This document shows positions 1 through 5,809 of a DNA stretch of 11,880 bases, piece by piece. The stretch's first letter is position 1. Each line of letters begins with the position of its first letter. The notes under the pieces were generated by a model. The model was not told the DNA's origin, made no database searches, and saw nothing but the letters and a program-made list of their open reading frames with translations. The translations under genes and the position numbers were made by a program. Source of the DNA: CAWEHU01 sp963808965 (GTDB taxonomy: Bacteria > Pseudomonadota > Alphaproteobacteria > Acetobacterales > Acetobacteraceae); assembly GCA_963808965.1 (NCBI GenBank), contig CAWEHU010000035.1, positions 1 through 11,880 of the forward strand, given 5' to 3'.

Positions 1-1638
1 GGCTTCGTGCTACATGTCGCCGAGCGACACCTGAACGGCCCCGGCGGCGATGCTCCGATCATCATCCACAGCGCGCGAAACTGGATGCAGCATGTGATCT
101 GCGGCCAGGGTGTCGCGCCGGAAGCGGCGACGATCGACCGCTTCGGCGGATCGGGGATCGATCTCATTCCGGCGACTGGCCTGCTGCCCGCCGTTGTTCC
201 CGGCGCTTTCGATGGTGGTGCCTGATGCTGCGCGATTGGGAAGCTGGGAGTCGCCCGACGTGCTCGGTTTCGCCGTCGGTTACGCGAGAAACGGCGTGCC
301 GCTTGTCCGCGCGTCAGCGCCACGATCGAAAGCATGCGGCCGTTATTCGAGACGAATGGAAAACCAGCGCCGCCGTGTTCCTCCCGGGCGGCGGTGTGCC
401 CGCGCCGGGGAGCCTGTTCACCCGCCCGCGCTCGCCCACACCTATGAGCGGCCAGGCCGCTAAGCGGTCGGAAGCTCGCGCGAGTCGCGCATTGACGGCG
501 TCCGGGCGGCGTGGTACCGCGGCTTCGTGGCGGAGGCGGTCGACCGGTTCTTTCGCCAGACGGACGTGCTCGACGTCTCGGGTGAGCATCATCGAGGCCT
601 GCTCGGAGCCGAGGACTTCGCGCGCGGGTCGGCAACGGTGGAAGATCCCGTCCACTACGACACGACGGCCACACCGTGCTGAAATGCGGCCCCTGGAGTC
701 AGGGGCCGGTTTTCTGCAACAGCTCGCATTGCTGCGCGGCTTCGATATCGGCGCCATGGACCCGCTCGGCGCGGGGTTCATCCACACCGTTGTCGAATGC
801 AAGCTCGCCTTCGCCGATCGTGAAGCCTATTACGGGGATCCCGGAGTTCGAGCGATTCGGCTCGGGGCATTGCTGGATGACGGCTACAACGACGTGCGCC
901 GCAAACTGGTCGGTCGCGAGGCTTCGCTCGAACTGCGGCCCGGCATGATGCACGGCTTCACGCCGTGGGTGGATCACGACGCGGCCGCACGAGCCCCGCT
1001 GGCACCGTCTGTGGCGGGAACGGGAGAGCCGACCATTTCACGCCTCGGCGTGATCGGTGCGATACGTGCCACGTCGATGTCATCGACCGCTGGGGCAACA
1101 TGGTCAGCGCGACCCCCTCAGGCGGCTGGCTGCAATCCTCGCCGGTCATCCCGGAACTCGGCTTCTGCATGGGTACGCGCGGGCAGATGTTCTGGCTGAA
1201 GCCGGGCTTGCCGAACAGTCTGGAGCCGCGGAAACGGCCGCGTAGCACGCTTTCGCCGAGCTTCGCGTTGCGCGACGGCAAGCCCTGGATGGCGTCCGGT
1301 ACGCCGGGCGGCGAGCAGCAGGATCAATGGGCGCTGATCTTCTTCCTGCGCATGGTCCATTACGGCCTCAACATCCAGCAGGCGATCGACATGCCGAGCT
1401 TCCATTGCGAGCACTGGCCGAGCAGCTTCTGGCCGCGTGCCGCACGTCCGGGGCGAGTTGGTGATCGAGGGCCGCTACGACAGCGCCGTACTCCGCGAGC
1501 TGCAATCGCGCGGACATCGGGCGGAGCAGGGCGAGGACTGGTCGGAGGGACGGCTTTCCGCCGCGCGCCTGGAGGGACGGGCAAATGCTGGCCGGCGCCA
1601 ATCCGCGCGGGATGCAGGGTTACGCGGTCGGACGCTGA
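1..1638 (+). pseudogene. ggt: Gamma-glutamyltransferase (gamma-glutamyltranspeptidase) family pseudogene, 5' end outside the window
   Basis: Intact members are N-terminal nucleophile hydrolases that move or hydrolyse gamma-glutamyl groups of glutathione or related amides, usually as self-cleaved large and small subunits. Family blocks appear in the correct order but in changing frames: HLNGPGGDAPIII and ATGLLPAVVPGAFDG (frame 1), SPDVLGFAVGYARNGVPL (frame 2), SATIESMRPLFET (1), SAAVFLPGGGVPAPGSLF (3), AWYRGFVAEAVDRFFRQ (2), GHTVLKCGPWSQGPVF (1), LQQLALLRGFDIGAMDPLG and KLAFADREAYYGDP (3), then DTCHVDVIDRWGNMVSATP to WPRAARPG (2), GELVIEGRYDSAVLREL and DWSEGRL (3), and finally ANPRGMQGYAVGR plus TGA at 1636-1638 (1). 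The expected nucleophile Thr of DTCHVDV is still encoded (ACG, 1064-1066). Frame changes fall near 214, 238, 308, 354, 427, 660, 714, 1052, 1452 and 1575; an in-frame TAA lies at 461-463. By family comparison roughly 45 N-terminal residues are missing to the left. The tail overlaps the opposing pqiA stop by 19 bp. No functional product is expected unless the indels are sequence errors. Confidence 0.93.
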
Positions 1639-2957
1639 GTCAGGTTCCGCCCGGCGGCGTCCCACATCAGCCGGGGATCGAAGCTCTCCGCCGCGAACAT
1701 CGTCAGGATCACCACCGCGGCGAAGGCAACGGCGCCGACACCAGGCTCGATCGTGACCAGCGCACCGAATTGCACCAGCGCGACCAGGATCGATTCCATG
1801 AAGATGTCGATCATCGACCACCGGCCGACGGCGCTGACGATCCGGTAGAGCACCGTCCGGTCGCGCAGGTGGCTGGTGCGGCGGGTCTGGGTACAAACGA
1901 GCAGGATCAGGAGCCCGATGATCTTCAGCACGGGCACCATGATGCTGGCGAAGAACACCAGCGCGGCGAGCGGCCACATGCCGCCCCTCAGCAATTCCTC
2001 CACCCCGCCCAGAATTGTACTGGGCGCACCGGAGCCGAGCTGGATTACGGTAAGCACCGGATAGACGTTCGCCGGCACGTAGAGAATGACCGAGGCGATC
2101 ACGAGCGCCCAGCAGCGCGCGATCGCGTTCGGCTTCCGCCGATGCAGGGAGCCGCCGCAGCGCGGACAATGGCCGTGTCCGTCCTCCGCCAAGCGACTGA
2201 CCTTGCCGCAGATATGGCAGCCGATCACGCTTTCCTTGCGCTCGCCCTCTTTGCGCTCGCCGGAACTCGCTTCGGGCGGATCAGACGGGATGTCCGGGAT
2301 GCTGCGCCGCTCCATCTCCTCCCATACCGCGAACGGGTCGAGCGCGGCTTGCGCAGCGATCATGGTCAGCATCAGCGCGCCGAGCGCGTACAACGCGACC
2401 CCGATCTCGATATGCACGAGGCCTTTCAGTTTCACGTACGCGACGAACACCCCGAGTAGGTAGACCTCGATCATCGACCAGGGGCGCAGTCGCTCGATGA
2501 CACCGAACACGGCCCGCAGATGGCGGGGCGGGTGCGCGAGCCGGAGGCCGACGAGGACATAGATCATGCACGCCAGCAGCACGAGCGGCGCGCCGACTGT
2601 GGTGAACAGCACGACGGCCGAGAGCTCCCACACCCCGCGCTTCTCCAGCCCGACCGGACCCGAGAACATATCGGCGCTATGATGGATGCCGGCGGTGGAA
2701 ACCGACATCAGCGTCATGCCGCAACCGATGCCAAACAGCGCCAGGGCGGCAAGGTTGAATGCGAGCGCGATCGAGAGCGAGTCACGCTTCATGCGGCGCA
2801 GCACGGCGTCGCAACGGATGCAGCGCGCGACCGCGCCGGGCGCCATCGCCGGCATGATCTGGACCTGCCCGCAGTCCCGGCACTCCAGCAGGTGCGGCCG
2901 GGTGAGCGTCTCGGCTTCCGCAACAGGCCCAGCCGCCGCCTGGGACAGAGCCGGCAT
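1620..2957 (-). CDS. pqiA: PqiA-like two-domain integral membrane protein (paraquat-inducible protein A family)
   Basis: This 445-residue inner-membrane protein is built from two copies of the PqiA domain. Each copy has a zinc-ribbon-like pair of CxxC motifs (Cys26/29 with Cys46/49; Cys247/250 with Cys264/267) followed by about four hydrophobic segments (about 62-85, 113-140, 163-180, 186-205; and 281-305, 327-355, 386-402, 406-422). The duplication also shows in the paired motifs RPWSMIEVYLLG (158-169) and GRWSMIDIFMES (378-389). Known relatives (PqiA, YebS/LetA) work with MCE-domain partners in lipid transport between the membranes, but none is encoded here. The hydrophilic linker (about 220-246) carries a doubled GERKE. 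I chose ATG 2957 because a GAGG lies 8 nt upstream. An in-frame GTG at 3008 would add 17 residues and lacks a ribosome binding site. The gene follows the aminotransferase gene by about 60 bp, so co-transcription is likely. Its 3' end overlaps the convergent ggt remnant. The family call is firm; the exact role is not. Confidence 0.9.
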   Translation of the reverse strand: MPALSQAAAGPVAEAETLTRPHLLECRDCGQVQIMPAMAPGAVARCIRCDAVLRRMKRDSLSIALAFNLAALALFGIGCGMTLMSVSTAGIHHSADMFSGPVGLEKRGVWELSAVVLFTTVGAPLVLLACMIYVLVGLRLAHPPRHLRAVFGVIERLRPWSMIEVYLLGVFVAYVKLKGLVHIEIGVALYALGALMLTMIAAQAALDPFAVWEEMERRSIPDIPSDPPEASSGERKEGERKESVIGCHICGKVSRLAEDGHGHCPRCGGSLHRRKPNAIARCWALVIASVILYVPANVYPVLTVIQLGSGAPSTILGGVEELLRGGMWPLAALVFFASIMVPVLKIIGLLILLVCTQTRRTSHLRDRTVLYRIVSAVGRWSMIDIFMESILVALVQFGALVTIEPGVGAVAFAAVVILTMFAAESFDPRLMWDAAGRNLTQRPTA

Positions 2958-2965
2958 CAGACCGG

Positions 2966-2969
2966 CCTC
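2966..2969 (-). promoter_or_regulatory. Ribosome binding site deciding the pqiA start
   Basis: The minus strand reads GAGG here, 8 nt ahead of the ATG at 2957-2955. Nothing similar precedes the alternative in-frame GTG at 3008, so the shorter 445-residue product is preferred. The site lies between the aminotransferase stop (3018) and the chosen start. Confidence 0.5.
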
Positions 2970-3017
2970 GCGGAGTTGGACCTCGCGATCATGCCAAATC
3001 CCTAGCACGCAGAAGGA

Positions 3018-4172
3018 TCAAGTGCCCGCCAATTCCGCCCGCAGCCCGTCTCGCAGCCGCTGCATGGCCCGTTCCATCCGTTCTTCGCGGTGGGCGAAGC
3101 AGACCCGCAAGCATCCCTCGCCCGCCTCGCCGAATGCCAGCCCGGGCGCCACCGCGACTCCATGTCTGGTGACGAGCTTTCGCGCCAGCCCAAGGCTGTC
3201 ATTCAGCCCCTCGACCCCGAGGAAGGCGTAGAACGCGCCGTCGGGTGCCGCATAGCGGACGCCGTTCAGGTCCGACAAAGCCTCGCTCGCAAGCGCCCGT
3301 CCTTGCGCGCAGTGGCCGCGGAACGTTTCCACGAACGGCCGGTCCGCGAGGGCCGCGACGCCTGCGTGCTGGGTGTAGGGAGCAACGCCCGAGTGGGTCA
3401 CTTCGATAATCTCGGTCACGATGTCCCGCGTGCCTTCCGGCAGGACCATCCAGCCCAGCCGCCAGCCAGTCATCGCCCAGGTCTTGGAGAAGCTGTTGCA
3501 TACGATCAGCCGGTCGGCCGGTTCGGCGATGTCGAGCATGGAAGGAGCGGCCGGCGAGCCGTCGTACACGAGCCGGGAATAAACCTCGTCCGAGATCAGC
3601 CAAACCCCGTGCCGGCGACAGAGATCGAGGATCGTCTCGAGCTCATCCCTCGTCGCCGTCCAGCCAGTCGGGTTATTGGGCGAGTTCAGGATGAAGGCGC
3701 GCGCACCCCGCAGCCGAGCGTCCAGCCGGTCAATGTCCAGCCGGAAGCGCCCATCAGGCTGCGGCGCCAGCGCGAGCTCTTCCACCTGCGCCCCGCGCAG
3801 CCGCGCCGCATTGCCGAGATTGGGCCAGGACGGGCCGTGCAGAAGCACGCGCTGCCCCGCGCGGACCACGGCAGCCAGGGCGACCGAGACGGCCGCCATC
3901 CCGGACGCCGTCACGACGATCCGCTCCTCGTCGACCGGGTTTGCGTGCAGCCCGGTCAGATAGAGTGCGAGTGCATGCCGCAGCTCCGGTACGCCGCGCA
4001 CGTCCGGGTAGGTGGTGGCACCGCCGTCTAGTGCCTGCACCAGCGCGTCACGGGCCGATTGCGGGCTCAGGTGATCCGATTCGCCGAAGCACAGAAAGTC
4101 CACGTCCGGCGTATCGAACGCGATCCGGCTGATCTCGACGATGAGCGATCCCGGAAAGGTTCCAATATCCAT
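3018..4172 (-). CDS. Pyridoxal-phosphate-dependent aminotransferase, class I/II (aspartate aminotransferase fold)
   Basis: This 384-residue cytosolic enzyme of fold-type I PLP transaminases has the usual family length. Visible landmarks are the YPDVRG substrate-loop region (55-60), NSPNNPTG (163-170) whose Asn contacts PLP, SDEVYSRLVY (194-203) with the Asp and Tyr that contact the cofactor, SFSKTWAMTGWRLGW (227-241) with Lys230 as the Schiff-base lysine, and GCLRVCFA (353-360) whose Arg356 should bind the substrate carboxylate. It should transfer an amino group between an amino acid and a 2-oxo acid, but the sequence does not tell me which. The ATG at 4172 is fixed by an in-frame TAA only three codons upstream. 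An AGAAG lies just 3 nt before it, so the ribosome binding site is weak. A perfect 13-bp palindrome sits 12 bp ahead of the start. It lies 100 bp after the regulator gene and about 60 bp before pqiA, all on the minus strand, so read-through is possible. A link to acetate or amino-acid carbon use is inference only. Confidence 0.93.
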   Translation of the reverse strand: MDIGTFPGSLIVEISRIAFDTPDVDFLCFGESDHLSPQSARDALVQALDGGATTYPDVRGVPELRHALALYLTGLHANPVDEERIVVTASGMAAVSVALAAVVRAGQRVLLHGPSWPNLGNAARLRGAQVEELALAPQPDGRFRLDIDRLDARLRGARAFILNSPNNPTGWTATRDELETILDLCRRHGVWLISDEVYSRLVYDGSPAAPSMLDIAEPADRLIVCNSFSKTWAMTGWRLGWMVLPEGTRDIVTEIIEVTHSGVAPYTQHAGVAALADRPFVETFRGHCAQGRALASEALSDLNGVRYAAPDGAFYAFLGVEGLNDSLGLARKLVTRHGVAVAPGLAFGEAGEGCLRVCFAHREERMERAMQRLRDGLRAELAGT

Positions 4173-4184
4173 AGCTTCTACTTA

Positions 4185-4197
4185 GGTTGCCGCAACC
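4185..4197. promoter_or_regulatory. Perfect 13-bp palindrome ahead of the aminotransferase gene (candidate operator)
   Basis: GGTTGCCGCAACC is a perfect inverted repeat with a single central base. It lies 12 bp upstream of the aminotransferase ATG (4172) in the 100-bp gap behind the regulator gene. Position and symmetry fit a repressor site overlapping a transcription start or 5' leader. The core TTGC-N-GCAA resembles the TTGC/GCAA half-sites in the aceA control region. No binding protein can be named from sequence alone. Confidence 0.4.
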
Positions 4198-4211
4198 CCG
4201 AGATCGAGGGT

Positions 4212-4236
4212 CTCCATCCTGCCTGCGGGAATGGAG
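4212..4236 (-). other. Small hairpin in the regulator-aminotransferase gap
   Basis: CTCCAT (4212-4217, + strand) pairs perfectly with ATGGAG (4231-4236), leaving a 13-nt loop that could close slightly further. No T-tract follows on either strand, so this is not a convincing intrinsic terminator. It may be a leader or intercistronic structure, or chance in GC-rich DNA. The rest of the gap 4173-4272 shows only weak promoter-like hexamers. Confidence 0.25.
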
Positions 4237-4272
4237 CAATCGTTATCAGGATCGGATCGAGTCGCCGAACGC

Positions 4273-5670
4273 CTACCGATTCCGCACCTCGAACTTATAC
4301 GGGCTAGCGCTGGTCGTGAGGGGATCGAGGGCCAGCCGGTGCTCGAGAGGCGGGAAGGCGCGGCTGCGGCAGTCTGGCCGGTCGCAGAGGCGGCATGAGA
4401 GTCCGATGCCCACCTTGGCGCGCTCGAGGTCGAGCCCGTCGGCGTAGACCACGTCGCCCGCATGGGCGAGGCTGCACCCCATCGCCACGACATGCACCGG
4501 GGCCGGCTCCCCCCAATGCGTCGCCGGGGCGACCACGGTCCGCGCGAAGCACAGGAAAGCGGTGCCGTCGGGCAGCTCGGCCACCTGCACCTCGACCCGC
4601 CCCGGGGTCGAGAGCGCGGTATGCACGACCCAGCGCGGGCAGGAACCGCCGAACCGGGCGAAGGGGAAGCCGGCGGCCGAGAAGCGCTTCGACACGTTTC
4701 CCGCCGGATCAACCCGCAGGAAAAAGAACGGCACGCCTCGCGACCCCGGCCGTTGCAGCGAGGAGAGCCGGTGGCACGCCTGCTCGAAGGATACGCCGAA
4801 CCGGGCCGACACCGCCTCCATGTCATGCCGGAGATCGCGGGCAACCCGCAGGAATGGCTCGTACGGCATCAGCAAGGCGCCGGCGACGTAGTTCAGCAGT
4901 CCCACGCGGATGAGGGCGGCGGCTTCGGGCGAGGACGGAGCGGCCTCCCGGATCATCGCCTCGACCGGCTCTCGCGCCTCCAACAGCGCGAGCTGGAAGG
5001 CCATCTGAAAGCCTCGGCTCTCGCGCGGAAGCATCTCTGATAGGGCAAGCGAACGGCTCGCCGGATCGTAGCGGCGATGCGCGCCCTCGAGCGGCTGAAC
5101 CGTCACGGTCAGGCCGTGTTTGCGCCGCAGCCGTTCCGCGATCGCGTGATTCGCCTCCGCTGGGGTCGCGCCGAGATCGGCGACGATCGCCTCGGCCGCG
5201 GCCTCCAGCGTCGGAAAGTGGTTGGCCCGCTCGCTGAACAGGTCGCGGGCCTCCTCGTTCGGCAGCAGGATGCGCCGCCCGGATGGGAGCGCGATGCCAC
5301 CCGCATCCTCGCGCGCGACCCGCCAAGCCCGATATAGCGCCAGGATGGCGCGGGCCGCGTTGGGACTGCTGCTCGCGACCGCGCCGACCTCCGGCTCCGG
5401 AACCGCCTCCACCCCGAGCAGCGGGTCGGCGAAAACCTCGCGCAGTCCGACCTCGAGCTGGCGCTCCTCGGTGCCCGACAGCTCCGCCAGCTCGACCCGC
5501 AGGGTCTCGGCGAGCTTGATGAGCAGCGTGGCCGTGACCGCCCGCTGATCGTGCTCGATCAGGTTCAGGTAGCTCGCGGAGATACCGAGCCGGGTCGCCA
5601 GCGCCTGTTGCGAGAGGCCCCGCTCGGTCCGCAGCCGCCGCACCGTCCGGCCGATGAGCGCGCGACTCAT
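4273..5670 (-). CDS. XRE-family transcriptional regulator of the ScfR/RamB type (short-chain fatty acyl-CoA / acetate metabolism regulator)
   Basis: A 465-residue DNA-binding regulator with three parts. Residues about 7-62 form an XRE helix-turn-helix (RTERGLSQQALATRLGIS followed by YLNLIEHDQRAV). A middle region (about 150-290) resembles the IrrE/ImmA fold but has FQMAFQLALLE where a metallopeptidase would have HExxH, so no protease activity is expected; this loss is normal for the family. The C-terminal ScfR domain (DUF2083) ends with the signature CRLCDRPDCRSRAFPP (Cys426, 429, 434). Family members include corynebacterial and mycobacterial RamB and alphaproteobacterial PccR, which control acetate, glyoxylate or propionyl-CoA genes. 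Here the gene is divergent from aceA across 139 bp, which strongly suggests that it controls aceA and probably itself. ATG 5670 is preceded by AAAGG at 9 nt. The aminotransferase gene follows on the same strand after 100 bp. The family assignment is firm; activator versus repressor is unknown. Confidence 0.93.
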   Translation of the reverse strand: MSRALIGRTVRRLRTERGLSQQALATRLGISASYLNLIEHDQRAVTATLLIKLAETLRVELAELSGTEERQLEVGLREVFADPLLGVEAVPEPEVGAVASSSPNAARAILALYRAWRVAREDAGGIALPSGRRILLPNEEARDLFSERANHFPTLEAAAEAIVADLGATPAEANHAIAERLRRKHGLTVTVQPLEGAHRRYDPASRSLALSEMLPRESRGFQMAFQLALLEAREPVEAMIREAAPSSPEAAALIRVGLLNYVAGALLMPYEPFLRVARDLRHDMEAVSARFGVSFEQACHRLSSLQRPGSRGVPFFFLRVDPAGNVSKRFSAAGFPFARFGGSCPRWVVHTALSTPGRVEVQVAELPDGTAFLCFARTVVAPATHWGEPAPVHVVAMGCSLAHAGDVVYADGLDLERAKVGIGLSCRLCDRPDCRSRAFPPLEHRLALDPLTTSASPYKFEVRNR

Positions 5671-5766
5671 GATTTACAACCTTTACCAATTCCGGCGGCC
5701 GCTCGTCAAACCAGCAACCGCATTGCACCTGCGAGGTCAGAAAGGACTCAACTTCGCACCCGCAAT

Positions 5767-5779
5767 GTGAATTATTCAC
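5767..5779. promoter_or_regulatory. Perfect 13-bp palindrome upstream of aceA (candidate operator)
   Basis: GTGAATTATTCAC is a perfect inverted repeat with a central T, lying 30 bp before the aceA ATG. It is the most AT-rich stretch of an otherwise GC-rich region, so it may also include the aceA -10 element (AATTAT). This is a plausible site for a dimeric regulator, either the divergent ScfR/RamB-type protein or another factor such as a GntR- or IclR-type regulator encoded elsewhere. Confidence 0.5.
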
Positions 5780-5796
5780 CCGACCTAATTGCGTGC

Positions 5797-5802
5797 AGGA
5801 GA
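5797..5802 (+). promoter_or_regulatory. Strong ribosome binding site of aceA
   Basis: AGGAGA ends 7 nt before the ATG at 5810, a near-consensus Shine-Dalgarno sequence. It supports the first ATG over the internal in-frame ATG codons at 5822 and 5849, and so supports an N-terminal extension of about 20-30 residues in the product. Confidence 0.75.
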
Positions 5803-5809
5803 CTGAGGT

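Larger units (their letters stand above)
5671..5809. promoter_or_regulatory. Divergent control region between the ScfR/RamB-type regulator and aceA
   Basis: These 139 bp hold no gene but must carry both promoters. For the regulator (minus strand) the best candidate is TTGACG (complement of 5704-5709), but the matching -10 is poor. For aceA no convincing sigma-70 pair stands out, which fits an activator-dependent promoter. The region carries a perfect palindrome (5767-5779). TTGC/GCAA half-sites lie at 5714-5717, 5723-5726, 5762-5765 and 5789-5792, the first two forming GCAA-N5-TTGC. Next to the regulator start there is a TTTACAA/TTTACCA direct repeat (5673-5679 and 5682-5688). ScfR/RamB proteins are known to bind TTTGCAAA-like repeats; the half-sites here are only partial matches. 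Confidence 0.6.

Noticed and set aside
225..1199. Open frame of 324 codons on the + strand as an independent gene.
   Set aside because: It is a mosaic of out-of-frame sequence plus two genuine gamma-glutamyltransferase segments in frame 3; it is one fragment of the pseudogene.
965..1756. Open frame of 263 codons containing the small-subunit-like part of gamma-glutamyltransferase as a separate functional gene.
   Set aside because: Its first 30 or so codons and everything after about 1450 are out of the family frame, no ribosome binding site precedes it, and the native C-terminus (GMQGYAVGR) lies in another frame.
1437..2459. Plus-strand open frame of 340 codons opposite pqiA.
   Set aside because: The sense strand here encodes a clean two-domain PqiA protein with paired CxxC motifs; the antisense product has no recognisable domain.
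2958..3008. Upstream GTG start for pqiA at 3008 (17 extra residues).
   Set aside because: There is no ribosome binding site in front of it, while ATG 2957 has GAGG at 8 nt. It remains possible because the frame is open.
4212..4236. Intrinsic terminator for the regulator gene.
   Set aside because: There is a 6-bp perfect stem but a long loop and no following T-tract on either strand; kept only as a low-confidence hairpin.
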